Positions 49,801-58,107 are shown, counted from the first letter of the stretch. The stretch is 64,000 nt of DNA from Rhodoglobus sp. (GCA_025463605.1 JAODAV010000015.1:62001-126000); one strand, 5' to 3'. Made by a program: numbers and translations. Notes: a model not told the origin generated them from the letters alone.

Positions 49801-49829
49801 GGGCTGCCGCACCCGAATCCTGGCAGCCC
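49801..49829 (+). other. Intercistronic hairpin 1 after the binding-protein gene
   Basis: GGGCTGCC (49801-49808) pairs with GGCAGCCC (49822-49829), loop 13 nt, directly after the stop. Confidence 0.6.
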
Positions 49830-49839
49830 TTCCACACTC

Positions 49840-49871
49840 GCCCGGCCCGTCGCCCACGCGACGGGCCGGGC
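49840..49871 (+). other. Intercistronic hairpin 2, 14-bp perfect stem
   Basis: A 14-bp perfect stem (49840-49853 with 49858-49871) and CCAC tetraloop, with no T-run. It looks like a stabiliser or partial attenuator between binding protein and permeases rather than a full terminator. Confidence 0.65.
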
Positions 49872-49907
49872 ACCCCCAGTGCATCGATCGAAGGCGAACC
49901 CAGCACC

Positions 49908-50879
49908 ATGACCATCACCGAGAAGGCGCCGGCGCTCCTCGAGAGCGAGCGCGAGCAGCGGGTTCTGACCCCACGTGCCCGGCAGCGGCGCAGTCCCCTG
50001 ACGTGGTTTCGCGGCGGCGGACTCTCCAACCTCATCTTCCTCGCCCCCATGCTCATCGTCTTCGGGGTGTTCAGCTGGTCGCCCATCATCCAGTCGTTCA
50101 TCATGAGCCTGCAGAAGACGAACCTGATCACGTCGCAGTGGGTCGGTCTCGACAACTTCGCCAATGTGCTCGCCGACCCTCTGCTTGGCACGGCGGTGCT
50201 CAACACCCTCTACTTCGCGGGACTCGCGCTCGTGTTCGGCTTCCCCCTGCCGTTGCTGCTCGCCGTGCTCATGAGCGAGGTCAAGCGCGGCAAGGGCGTG
50301 TACAGCGCGCTCGCCTACCTGCCGGTAATCATCCCGCCGGTCGTCGCGGTGCTCCTGTGGAAGTTCTTCTACGACGCGAGCCCGACCGGTGTCTTCAACA
50401 CGATCATCGGCTGGGTGGGCATCCCACCGCAGCCCTGGATTCAGAGTGCTGTTTCGGCGATGCCGTCCCTCGTGCTCGAGGCCACCTGGGCCGCGGCGGG
50501 TGGCAGCATCATCATCTACCTTGCGGCGCTGCTGAGCGTGCCGCCGGAGCTCTACGATGCGGCGGAGGTCGACGGAGCCTCGATCTGGCGCAAGATCTGG
50601 CACGTCACGCTGCCGCAGCTGCGCGGGGTGCTGTTCATCATGCTCATCCTCCAGGTCATCGCCACGGCGCAGGTGTTCCTCGAGCCGTTCCTGTTCACCG
50701 GGGGCGGCCCGAACAACTCGACCGTCACCGTGCTCGTGCTGATCTACCGCTACGCGTTCCAGAACAGCCTGGGCGGCAACTACGGGGAGGCGACCGCGCT
50801 CAGTGTCATGCTCGCGATCGTGCTCGCCGTGCTGTCGTTCGCCTACTTCAAACTGACCGAGCGCTGGAGCAGCAATTGA
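49908..50879 (+). CDS. Sugar ABC transporter permease (MalF-like)
   Basis: A 323-residue CUT1 permease with six core helices after a cytoplasmic N-terminal tail of about 38 residues. The start of the core is SNLIFLAPMLIVFGVFSWSP; the coupling loop is LYDAAEVDGASIWRKIWHVTLP, the EAA motif contacting the ATPase. TGGGPNNSTVTVLVLIYRYAF is typical of MalF/UgpA-type proteins. The stop overlaps the TTG start of the second permease. No ATPase gene follows, so a shared MsiK-type ATPase elsewhere must serve it. Confidence 0.92.
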   Translation: MTITEKAPALLESEREQRVLTPRARQRRSPLTWFRGGGLSNLIFLAPMLIVFGVFSWSPIIQSFIMSLQKTNLITSQWVGLDNFANVLADPLLGTAVLNTLYFAGLALVFGFPLPLLLAVLMSEVKRGKGVYSALAYLPVIIPPVVAVLLWKFFYDASPTGVFNTIIGWVGIPPQPWIQSAVSAMPSLVLEATWAAAGGSIIIYLAALLSVPPELYDAAEVDGASIWRKIWHVTLPQLRGVLFIMLILQVIATAQVFLEPFLFTGGGPNNSTVTVLVLIYRYAFQNSLGGNYGEATALSVMLAIVLAVLSFAYFKLTERWSSN

Positions 50880-51805
50880 CCGCCATCAGTCCGAAGCGCA
50901 AGCCGCGAAACCGCGACTCCGAACTCGATGTCGACCGCGGCATCCTCTCCGACTTCGACCGCAAGCGCGGGCCGGTGCGCGCGACCATGACGGTCGTGCA
51001 CGTGTTCCTGTTCGGCGGGCTCGTGGTCGCCGGGCTCGGGCCCATCCTGTGGCTCGCGAAGGCGGCGGTCACGCCTACCCAGGACAGCATCCGCACGCCG
51101 CTGGCGCTCTTCCCCAACGGGATCGACTGGGCCAACCTCGGCCAGGCGTGGGTCGAGGCGCACATCGACCAGTACTTCCTCAATACCATCGTGATCGCAT
51201 TCGGCTCGTGGTTCTTCCAGCTGCTCATCGCGACGACGGCGGGCTACGCACTGTCGGTGCTCCGGCCCCGCTACGCCCCGATCCTCAACGGCGCTGTGCT
51301 CGCGACCCTGTTCATCCCGTCGATCGTGCTTCTCGTTCCGCTGTACCTGACCATCGTGCATCCGCCCCTCATCGGAGTCTCGCTATTGAACAACTACCTC
51401 GCGGTGTGGCTGCCCACCGCGGCGAACGCGTTCAACATCCTGCTCGTGAAGCGGTTCTTCGATAGCCTGCCGCGCGAAGTGTTCGAGGCAGCGCGCACGG
51501 ACGGCGCGGGACCGTTCCGCGTGTTCTGGTCGATCGTGCTGCCGATGTCGCGGCCCATCCTCGGCGTGGTCTCGGTGTTCGCGATTATCGCGGCGCTCAA
51601 GGACTACCTGTGGCCGTTCCTCGTGCTGCCCAACCCCGCCGTGCAGCCGCTGTCCGTGCGGCTCCCGGCCATCCAGCAATCGACGGAGCTCGATGTCTTC
51701 CTCGCGGCGCTCGCGATCTCGACGATCATTCCGATCGTGCTGTTCCTCGCCTTCCAGCGCGTGTTCCTGCGCAGCGCCGGCCTCGGCGGGGCGGTCAAGG
51801 GGTAG
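50876..51805 (+). CDS. Sugar ABC transporter permease (MalG-like)
   Basis: A 309-residue CUT1 permease. TTG at 50876 overlaps the previous stop and has GGAG 7 nt upstream; ATG at 50988 is an alternative that would remove the charged N-terminus. Features: GGLVVAGLGPILWLAKAAVTP, NTIVIAFGSWFFQLLIATTAGYALSV, and the EAA loop VFEAARTDGAGPFRVFWSIVLP, then LPNPAVQPLSVRLPAIQ. It pairs with the MalF-like permease to form the channel. Last gene of the LacI-controlled operon. Confidence 0.9.
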   Translation: MTAISPKRKPRNRDSELDVDRGILSDFDRKRGPVRATMTVVHVFLFGGLVVAGLGPILWLAKAAVTPTQDSIRTPLALFPNGIDWANLGQAWVEAHIDQYFLNTIVIAFGSWFFQLLIATTAGYALSVLRPRYAPILNGAVLATLFIPSIVLLVPLYLTIVHPPLIGVSLLNNYLAVWLPTAANAFNILLVKRFFDSLPREVFEAARTDGAGPFRVFWSIVLPMSRPILGVVSVFAIIAALKDYLWPFLVLPNPAVQPLSVRLPAIQQSTELDVFLAALAISTIIPIVLFLAFQRVFLRSAGLGGAVKG

Positions 51806-51943
51806 CTCGAGCCCGCCACAAGGAAGGCTAGGCGTCGACAGGATGCCTCGCTGCAGGTACGCAGGAGACTCTGGGCAGTAGGTGCGTCGACCGCAACAGC
51901 ACGCCTCGCGGCCTCGGATACGTGCAGACGGGCGGCGGGCGGT

Positions 51944-51949
51944 TAGGTT
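51944..51949 (+). promoter_or_regulatory. -10 box of a probable leaderless promoter
   Basis: TAGGTT, six bases, then the ATG at 51956; no Shine-Dalgarno. Confidence 0.5.
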
Positions 51950-51955
51950 GGAACG

Positions 51956-52441
51956 ATGCGCGCAACACTCGACGAGTCGATCCTGGCCGAACTGCTTCCG
52001 GGCTCGTGGACGGTAGCCGCGACCAATTTTCCGATGTGGCTGAGAGGCGAGCGCCGGGAGCCGACATTCACCTATGAGGTGCTCGGCACGAACCCGCTCG
52101 CGCTCGCCGATGATGTCTCGTACGTCACGCCGGACGGGCTCGAGAAGCACATCGTCGGCCGCGACCGCTGGGCACACGGCGGATTCGTCTGGCGCGGCAA
52201 GGGCTGGCTCCGCCCGTTCGCGAGCCACTGGGCTGTGACGGGTGCCAGCGATGACGGCTCCGTTCTCGCGCTCCACTTCTCCCGTTCGATCGCGACGCCC
52301 GCGGGCATCGACATCATCGTGCGCGAAGGCACCGAGCATCCCGAGCTTCGCGCGATGATCGCCGGCTCGACGGAGGATTTCGGCCTCTCCCTGGAGGACT
52401 TCGCTTCACTGAGCTGGTTGGTTCCGAGCCCGAGGGGCTAG
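51956..52441 (+). CDS. Conserved-looking protein of unknown function, 161 residues
   Basis: I do not recognise a family. The protein is soluble, without signal or membrane segments, and rich in beta-type segments (WTVAATNFPMWLRGERREPTF, FVWRGKGWLRPFASHWAV, VLALHFSRSIATPAGIDIIV), which suggests a small barrel or lipocalin-like fold (inference). The DDVSYVTPDGLEKHIVGRD stretch is polar. The start is supported by TAGGTT six bases upstream. It is followed 9 nt later by the NagZ-like gene, which has its own -10 box overlapping this gene's stop. Confidence 0.7.
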   Translation: MRATLDESILAELLPGSWTVAATNFPMWLRGERREPTFTYEVLGTNPLALADDVSYVTPDGLEKHIVGRDRWAHGGFVWRGKGWLRPFASHWAVTGASDDGSVLALHFSRSIATPAGIDIIVREGTEHPELRAMIAGSTEDFGLSLEDFASLSWLVPSPRG

Positions 52442-52444
52442 CAT
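52439..52444 (+). promoter_or_regulatory. -10 box of a probable leaderless promoter
   Basis: TAGCAT, overlapping the previous stop codon, six bases before the ATG at 52451. Confidence 0.5.
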
Positions 52445-52450
52445 CGCGAC

Positions 52451-53641
52451 ATGGTGCACCCGGCGCTCCCGCGACGGTTCCTAGGCGCAGCGGCCGCGGC
52501 CGTGCTGCTGCTCGGGGGGTGCACTGCCGCGGCACCCGAGCCGGCGCCCACTGCGGCGCAGCGACCTGAGCCGCCGGTCGTCGACCCGGTGCAGCAGTAC
52601 GCCGATGACCGCGTGAGCGTGATGACGCTCGACCAGAAGATCGCGAGCATGCTCATGGTGCATGTGCCGGGCCTGGATGCCGCGCAGTTGGGCGGTTTCG
52701 CGGCCGCGTACGGGCTCGGCGGGCTCATCCTCATGGGCGACAACATCCCCGACCCGCCCGGGGCGCTCGCGGGCATGACGCCGATGATGAGCGCTCAGGC
52801 GGGCCTGCCGGTGCTCATCGCGACCGACCAGGAGGGCGGCGTGGTGCGCCGCATCTACACCGACGACGCGGCCTCGGCCGAGCAACTCCGCTACGCGGCG
52901 CCGGATGCCGCGCGCGCCGCGTTCGCCGAGCGTGGCGCCCTGCTCGAGAGTGTGGGCATCACGGTCAACTTCGGCGTGGTGGCCGATGTGAGCGCGGATC
53001 CTGCGTCGTTCATCTTCGAGCGATCAATGGGATCGACAGCAGCGGATGCCGCAGCGCGGGTATCCGAGGCGGTGGCAGGTGAGAGCGGCGAAGTGCTGAG
53101 CACGCTCAAGCACTTCCCGGGTCACGGAGTCTCGGGGGAGGACTCGCACACGGGCATCCCCTCGACGGGCATGGGTCTCGACGAGTGGCGTGCCGGTCAC
53201 GCGCCGCCCTTCGAGGCGGGCATCGACGCCGGCGCCGAACTCGTCATGTTCGGGCATCTCCAGTTCGATGCGGTCGACCCGGTGCCCGCAACCCTCTCGT
53301 CCCTGTGGCATGAGGTGCTGCGCGACGACCTGGGCTTCGACGGCATCACGATCACCGACGACATGAACATGCTCGAGCGGTCGGGCCGGCCCGAGTACGC
53401 GAGTCAGGCACAGAACGCCGTGCTCGCGGTGCTGGCGGGCAACACGATGCTGCTCTACGTGGGGGCGGTCGACGTGCCCGCGGTCGTCACGGCCGTGCGG
53501 GAGGCGGTGCTCGCGGGAACGATCCCGGTCGCCCTGGTCGACGACGCGGCCCGCAAGCTCCTCGTGCTGCGCCGCACTCTCAGCGGGGAGACAGGCAGGT
53601 TCGTGCACTGCTTCGAGGAGTGCCAGCAGATCATCGAGTGA
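52451..53641 (+). CDS. nagZ: GH3 beta-N-acetylhexosaminidase lipoprotein (NagZ-like)
   Basis: A 396-residue GH3 enzyme. The signal peptide ends in the lipobox LLGGC with Cys24, so it acts on the outer face of the membrane, as Gram-positive NagZ proteins do, cutting GlcNAc from muropeptides. Key features: ATDQEGGVVRRI, LKHFPGHG (219-226) followed by DSH (231-233, the acid/base Asp-His dyad), GHLQFDAVD and the nucleophile Asp303 in ITITDDMNM. The C-terminus carries an odd VHCFEECQQ tail with two Cys. It converges with, and overlaps by 11 nt, the winged-helix gene. Confidence 0.92.
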   Translation: MVHPALPRRFLGAAAAAVLLLGGCTAAAPEPAPTAAQRPEPPVVDPVQQYADDRVSVMTLDQKIASMLMVHVPGLDAAQLGGFAAAYGLGGLILMGDNIPDPPGALAGMTPMMSAQAGLPVLIATDQEGGVVRRIYTDDAASAEQLRYAAPDAARAAFAERGALLESVGITVNFGVVADVSADPASFIFERSMGSTAADAAARVSEAVAGESGEVLSTLKHFPGHGVSGEDSHTGIPSTGMGLDEWRAGHAPPFEAGIDAGAELVMFGHLQFDAVDPVPATLSSLWHEVLRDDLGFDGITITDDMNMLERSGRPEYASQAQNAVLAVLAGNTMLLYVGAVDVPAVVTAVREAVLAGTIPVALVDDAARKLLVLRRTLSGETGRFVHCFEECQQIIE

Positions 53642-54731
53642 CGGGCAGCGGCGCAGTAGCTACCTCGACCGCCTTGCCTGTGAACTCGGCGTAGCGTCTG
53701 ATCGCCCGGTCGAAGCCCGCGAGGGCCTTTCTCGTGAGCGGGCGGAACCCCACGGGCTCGATCCGCACGAGCTTCGCGCTCTCGGTGCGCCTCCACGTAC
53801 CGACGATTTCGCCGTCGACGACGATCGTCGCGAGGAACATGCCGTTGTTGCCCGGCACGATGCGGTCGCTGAAATCGGCCGCCAGGGCGGCAGAGCGGTC
53901 TCGGTAGCCGAGCATGTACTCATCGAAACCGGGGAGTGCATACGCTGCGCTCGTCGCGGGTTCGAGGCCTGGAGCGAAGTAGTGGGGTGTGCCACCGAAC
54001 TCCCGCTCGACGAGGCCACCAGCGGCGATCGCGAGTGCCTTGCGCGCGTCGCCCAGCGTGCTGCTGGCCCACCACGCGAAATCCTGCACGGTCGCGGGAC
54101 CGTGGCTTCGGAAGTACCTCGCGGCGAATTCGCCGAGTGCCTCGTCGCCCTCGAGCCGCCGCGGTTGCGAGATCCACTCCTCAAGGAGGGTGAACGTCGG
54201 TTGCTTTCCATCGGAAGGACCGAAGACGGTGAGGCCGGCGTGCCCCAGATTCCAGAGCAAGTGATACCCCCGCTGTCCCGTGGTGGGGATGCCCGCGGCG
54301 GCCCACGCATCGAGCAGCCGGTCGCGCCGCACAGCGTGGCCGCCCGACATGAGCTCCACGGCGATGTCGCCGGCGCGCACGAGTTCACGATCGGTGATAG
54401 ACAGGTCGCCGCGGCGCTTCGCGGCCCACTTGGCCTGCCGCGCACTCGAGATCGCGAGCATCCACCCCAGGTCTTCGGGGGCGACGAGGTGGAGGGTTCC
54501 CCTCATGGGCCACGAGCGCACGATCTCTCCGGATGCGAGAGCGCGTTCGATCGCGGCATCCGTCGACCCGGGCAGGCGCAGGCCGACCGACCAGCGGGCG
54601 CCGGGCAGATCCTGTGCTTGCATGGCGAGCATCCAGCGCACGACGTCGTCCGGTCGCTCGAAAGCGCTGGCGGCAATGCGTTGCGCGCTGAGCCGGAGAG
54701 CGGTCAGCTCGCGACGATGCCTGTCTGTCAT
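53631..54731 (-). CDS. Winged-helix DNA-binding domain protein (AlkZ/YcaQ-like)
   Basis: A 366-residue protein of the HTH_42 superfamily, which includes DNA glycosylases such as AlkZ and YcaQ that unhook interstrand cross-links. Family features: MLAMQAQDLPGARWSVGLRL with the QAQ motif, GEIVRSWPMRGTLHLVAPEDLGWML, DFAWWASSTLGDARKAL and LPGFDEYMLGYRDRSAAL. The QxQ motif is the catalytic element in AlkZ-type enzymes (family knowledge), and QAQD is intact here, so glycosylase activity is plausible. A GATACT box six bases before the ATG suggests a leaderless transcript. Confidence 0.85.
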   Translation of the reverse strand: MTDRHRRELTALRLSAQRIAASAFERPDDVVRWMLAMQAQDLPGARWSVGLRLPGSTDAAIERALASGEIVRSWPMRGTLHLVAPEDLGWMLAISSARQAKWAAKRRGDLSITDRELVRAGDIAVELMSGGHAVRRDRLLDAWAAAGIPTTGQRGYHLLWNLGHAGLTVFGPSDGKQPTFTLLEEWISQPRRLEGDEALGEFAARYFRSHGPATVQDFAWWASSTLGDARKALAIAAGGLVEREFGGTPHYFAPGLEPATSAAYALPGFDEYMLGYRDRSAALAADFSDRIVPGNNGMFLATIVVDGEIVGTWRRTESAKLVRIEPVGFRPLTRKALAGFDRAIRRYAEFTGKAVEVATAPLPVTR

Positions 54732-54778
54732 GCCCCCAGTATCGCGGGAGCCGCCGACGGCGGGGGACCTCGCGCTGG

Positions 54779-55099
54779 TTACAGCGTGGGCAGCTGAAGG
54801 CCGGTGAGCTTGGCCTCGATGGGCTGCTGTGCGGCGCCCTTGGTAACGGGCCCCTCGCCGGCCGCTGCAGCTGGTGACTGGGTAAGCGAGCCACCAACCA
54901 GCAGGGCACCGACGAGAACAGCCGCCGCCGTCGCAGCGCTGAGCCCTGCAGAGAGCACGGTCAGGCGCATTGTGCGACGGAGGACGACAACCAGCATGCC
55001 GATCGCGACGAGAGCGGTCGCCGCTACGGCGATCGTCACGGCGATGGGCATGCCGTTTGTTGCAGGGGCCAGGGGGACGGCCGCCAGTACTGCGTTCAT
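54779..55099 (-). CDS. Small secreted or membrane protein with two hydrophobic segments, unknown function
   Basis: A 106-residue protein: a hydrophobic helix at about 17-41 (PIAVTIAVAATALVAIGMLV), a short basic loop (RRTMR), a second Ala-rich helix at about 48-70, then a polar C-terminal tail of about 35 residues (TQSPAAAAGEGPVTKG). Both termini would lie outside the cell. No family recognised. AAGGA lies about 9 nt before the ATG. Its upstream region carries two matched palindromes that may be operators. Confidence 0.65.
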   Translation of the reverse strand: MNAVLAAVPLAPATNGMPIAVTIAVAATALVAIGMLVVVLRRTMRLTVLSAGLSAATAAAVLVGALLVGGSLTQSPAAAAGEGPVTKGAAQQPIEAKLTGLQLPTL

Positions 55100-55131
55100 T
55101 TTGGGTGTTCCTTATTCGGGGAGGAACCGGT

Positions 55132-55146
55132 CCTGTCGGGTACAGG
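55132..55146 (-). promoter_or_regulatory. Palindrome 1, CCTGT-CGGGT-ACAGG
   Basis: A 5-5-5 inverted repeat upstream of the minus-strand small membrane protein gene. It shares the core TGT-CGGGT-ACA with a second copy centred 23 bp away. No adjacent regulator gene. The rest of the stretch 55100-55397 contains the IR at 55184-55203, a short GCCCCC/GGGGGC repeat at 55260-55276 and the aldo/keto reductase -10 box. Confidence 0.5.
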
Positions 55147-55153
55147 GCCGCGA

Positions 55154-55170
55154 ATTTGTCGGGTACAAAT
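55154..55170 (-). promoter_or_regulatory. Palindrome 2, ATTTGT-CGGGT-ACAAAT
   Basis: A perfect 6-5-6 inverted repeat with the same CGGGT spacer as palindrome 1; centres 23 bp apart, i.e. on nearly the same face of the helix. Confidence 0.55.
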
Positions 55171-55183
55171 CCGTCTTTCCCGC

Positions 55184-55203
55184 TGTCCTCTTTTATGAGG
55201 ACA
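55184..55203. repeat. Inverted repeat TGTCCTC / GAGGACA
   Basis: Perfect 7-bp arms around TTTTAT. It could be a terminator-like hairpin or an operator; direction cannot be decided. Confidence 0.4.
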
Positions 55204-55385
55204 ACTGGCCAGCGATGAAAAGTTACCAGCGCACCGATATACCGTCAATAGTCCCACGCGCCCCCATTACGGGGGCCTATCGGAGGGTGAGAGCGCTCCC
55301 AAAGCGAAAGCACCGCTAAATCAGTCGCCGCGACCGACGAGAAGACCCGTGCCAGCCGCGTTCTGCTACGGATGCGGTCGCGGCG

Positions 55386-55391
55386 TATCGT
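55386..55391 (+). promoter_or_regulatory. -10 box of a probable leaderless promoter
   Basis: TATCGT, six bases, then the ATG at 55398. Confidence 0.5.
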
Positions 55392-55397
55392 TGAGCC

Positions 55398-56267
55398 ATG
55401 ACTTTGATCGACAGTCGGCCCGCCCTCGCGTCCGGCCAGTTCCTCATCGGTGGCGACCTTCCCGTTAATCGGCTCGGCTACGGGGTTATGCAGCTCCCGG
55501 GGCCCGGCGTCTGGGGACCGCCGCGCGACCACGATGGCGCAATCCGAGTGCTGCAGCGCACGGTCGAGCTCGGAATCACGCTCATCGACACGGCGGACGC
55601 GTACGGTCCCTTCATCGCCGACCACCTCATCCGGGAGGCGCTTCATCCGTACCCCGATGACGTTGTGATCGCGACCAAGGTCGGGTTCACGCGCCAGGGG
55701 CCCGGCCAGTGGCACGTCGTCGGCAGGCCCGAGTATTTGCGACAGCAGGTCGAGCTGAACCTGCGGCATCTCGGACTCGAGCGCATCGATCTCCTGCAGC
55801 TTCATCGCATCGACCACCTGGTGCCTCTCGAAGACCAGCTAGGGGAATTGCGCGAGATGCAGCGCGAGGGCAAGATCCGTCACATCGGGCTCTCCGAGGT
55901 GAGCGTCGCCGACCTCGAGGCGGCTCGGCGACTCGTCGACATCGCGTCCGTGCAGAATCGCTACAACCTCGTCGACCGTGACTCGGAGGATGTGCTGGAG
56001 TACGCCGAGAAGCACGGCATCGCGTTCATCCCGTGGTTTCCGCTCGCTACGGGAAAGCTCGCGCGCACCGGCGGAACGCTCGGCGCCACCGCCGCTCGGC
56101 ACGGGTCGAGCGCCTCACAGCTCGCTCTCGCGTGGCTGTTGCGTCGCTCGCCCGTCATGCTGCCGATCCCTGGCACGTCGAGCGTCGAGCACCTCGAAGA
56201 CAACACGGCGGCGGCCCTCATCCGCCTCGGTGACGAGGAGTTCGCGCAACTCAGCGCGGCCCGCTAG
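55398..56267 (+). CDS. Aldo/keto reductase
   Basis: A 289-residue NADPH-dependent (beta/alpha)8 oxidoreductase. The catalytic set is visible: Asp and Tyr in LIDTADAYGPF, Lys in VIATKVGF and His in LLQLHRID. The cofactor-binding end has LPIPGTSSVEHLEDN. Members reduce aldehydes and ketones; YdbC-like proteins share the MQLPGPGVWGPP start. The substrate is unknown. The start is supported by the TATCGT box. It converges with and overlaps the GH15 gene by 17 nt. Confidence 0.92.
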   Translation: MTLIDSRPALASGQFLIGGDLPVNRLGYGVMQLPGPGVWGPPRDHDGAIRVLQRTVELGITLIDTADAYGPFIADHLIREALHPYPDDVVIATKVGFTRQGPGQWHVVGRPEYLRQQVELNLRHLGLERIDLLQLHRIDHLVPLEDQLGELREMQREGKIRHIGLSEVSVADLEAARRLVDIASVQNRYNLVDRDSEDVLEYAEKHGIAFIPWFPLATGKLARTGGTLGATAARHGSSASQLALAWLLRRSPVMLPIPGTSSVEHLEDNTAAALIRLGDEEFAQLSAAR

Positions 56268-58038
56268 CCTCCGCAGCGGCGATGGCGTCTGCCGCCCGCA
56301 CGAGCGTGAGGTGAGTCAGCGCCTGCGGAGTGTTGCCTGCTTGCCGGTCACCGGCGACGTCGTACTCCTCGCTCAGTAGGCCGACGTCGTTGGCGAACCC
56401 GACGAGCCGATCCATGAGCGCCCGTGCGTCGGCGACGCGGCCCGAGCGGGCGTACTGCTCGGCGAGCCAGAACGAGCACGCCAGAAACGGGTTCTCGCCC
56501 GCGGGCAGTCCGTCCACGCCCGTTTCGGTGCGGTAGCGCAGCAGGAGTCCGTTCTCGAGCAGCTCCGACTCGATGGCCGCGACGGTACCGAGCATGCGGG
56601 GGTCGTCGGCGGCGACGTAGCCCACTTGCGCGAGCTGCAGGAGGGAGGCATCCACCCCCGTGCTGCCGTAGTACTGGGTGTAGGTGTTGCGCTCGTGATC
56701 GAAGCCCTTCTCCTCGACTTCGTCGCGGATCTGGTCCCTGATGCTCTCCCAGCGTTCGACGGGTCCATCGAGCCCGTACTCGCGCACGGCTCGCGCGGCG
56801 CAGTCAAGGGCCGCCCACAGCATCACGCGCGAATGGGTGAAGTGCCGCGTGGGGCCGCGGATCTCCCAGATGCCGTTGTCAGGGCGCTGCCAGTTCTGCT
56901 CGACGAAAGTCATGAGCGCGCGCTGCAGCGGCCAGGAGAAGGTCGTTTCCTCGACCCCCTCCGCGCGGGCAGCCTGCAGCGCGAGCATTACCTCGCCGAA
57001 GACGTCGCCCTGGAACTGCTGGTACGCCGCGTTGCCCGCCCGCACCGGCGAGGCGCCGTTGTAGCCGGGCAGCCTCGGCACGATCCACTCATCGAGGCGT
57101 CGTTCGCCCGACAACCCGTACATGATCTGCACGTCGGCCGGGTCACCCGCGATTGCCCGCAGGAGCCATGTGCGCCATGCGTCGGCCTCGGCGACGTAGC
57201 CGTGGTCGAGCAGCACATGCAGCGTGAGGGAAGCATCGCGCAGCCAGACGTAGCGGTAGTCCCAATTGCGCTCCCCGCCGAACTCCTCGGGAAGGCTCGT
57301 GGTCGCTGCGGCGACGATGCCTCCGGTGTCCTCGTGCGTGAGCGCGCGCAGCACGAGCAGCGAGCGGCGCACGGCTTCCGGGTAGACGGGCGAGGCCACG
57401 GCCGACGAAGCCCACTCCCTCCACCACTCCTCGGTGTGCCGGATGCGCCCGCTCACGTCGATCAGTTCGGGTGCCTCACGGTGGGAGGGATACCAGGTGA
57501 GGGAGAGATCGACCGTCTCGCCGGCCGACACCGTGAAATCGGCCTCGTGGGCGTGGTTGGTCGCGTGGAGTTCCGGCCCGCGCACGACGACCGCATCCGG
57601 ACCCGCTACTGCGATGAGCGCGTGGTCGCCCTTGACAGGCACCTGCCGGATCCAGGGGAGGGCATCCGCGTAGCCGAACCGGATGCGCAGGTCGACGTGC
57701 ATCACCACCGAGCCACGGATTCCGCGCACGCGGCGGATGACGTCCGCCCGCCGGTCGCCGTGCGGCATGAGATCGAGTACCTCGACTTCGCCCTGCGGTG
57801 TGGTCCAGCGGGTTACCAGGATGAAGGTGTCTTCAGCGTACGCGCGAGTGCTGGTGGCGTCGGCCGAGGCCGGAGCGAGAAGCCATCGACCGTGGTCGAC
57901 CGTTCCGAGCAGCGCCCCGAACGTCGAGGGGGAGTCGAACCGGGGCAGGCACAACCAGTCGATGCTGCCGTCTCGTCCAACCAGTGCCGCCGTGTGGCAG
58001 TCGCCGATGACGGCGTAGTCCTCGATGGGCAGAGCCAT
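56251..58038 (-). CDS. GH15 family glucoamylase/trehalase-like protein
   Basis: A 595-residue (alpha/alpha)6-barrel protein. The N-terminal IEDYAVIGDCHTAALVGRDG and IDWLCLPRFDSPSTFGALLG form the usual beta-sandwich start, then GGERNWDYRYVWLRDASLTL is the catalytic-barrel signature, with YGLSGERRLDEWIVPRLPGY and a C-terminal QAGNTPQALTHLTLV. In actinobacteria this subfamily includes trehalases as well as glucan hydrolases, so substrate is open. I start at the ATG at 58038 (MALPIEDY), the position where the family begins; a GTG at 58068 is possible. No signal peptide, so cytoplasmic. Confidence 0.9.
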   Translation of the reverse strand: MALPIEDYAVIGDCHTAALVGRDGSIDWLCLPRFDSPSTFGALLGTVDHGRWLLAPASADATSTRAYAEDTFILVTRWTTPQGEVEVLDLMPHGDRRADVIRRVRGIRGSVVMHVDLRIRFGYADALPWIRQVPVKGDHALIAVAGPDAVVVRGPELHATNHAHEADFTVSAGETVDLSLTWYPSHREAPELIDVSGRIRHTEEWWREWASSAVASPVYPEAVRRSLLVLRALTHEDTGGIVAAATTSLPEEFGGERNWDYRYVWLRDASLTLHVLLDHGYVAEADAWRTWLLRAIAGDPADVQIMYGLSGERRLDEWIVPRLPGYNGASPVRAGNAAYQQFQGDVFGEVMLALQAARAEGVEETTFSWPLQRALMTFVEQNWQRPDNGIWEIRGPTRHFTHSRVMLWAALDCAARAVREYGLDGPVERWESIRDQIRDEVEEKGFDHERNTYTQYYGSTGVDASLLQLAQVGYVAADDPRMLGTVAAIESELLENGLLLRYRTETGVDGLPAGENPFLACSFWLAEQYARSGRVADARALMDRLVGFANDVGLLSEEYDVAGDRQAGNTPQALTHLTLVRAADAIAAAEASGPR

Positions 58039-58107
58039 GTGCCCATACTGCCAGTGCGTTCCTGCCACGATGCTGAGCGCGGTTGATCGGCAATGAAGAA
58101 ATGGCAG

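Noticed and set aside
49840..49871. 14-bp hairpin considered as an intrinsic terminator
   Set aside because: It is followed by CACCCCCAG rather than a T-run, and the transporter genes continue downstream in the same operon.
50003..50875. N-terminal extension of the MalG-like frame into the MalF-like gene
   Set aside because: It is the out-of-frame shadow of the first permease; TTG at 50876 with GGAG upstream is the sensible start.
54779..55099. Small two-helix protein considered as a toxin-antitoxin or holin component
   Set aside because: No partner gene or family motif; only the hydrophobic pattern is shared.
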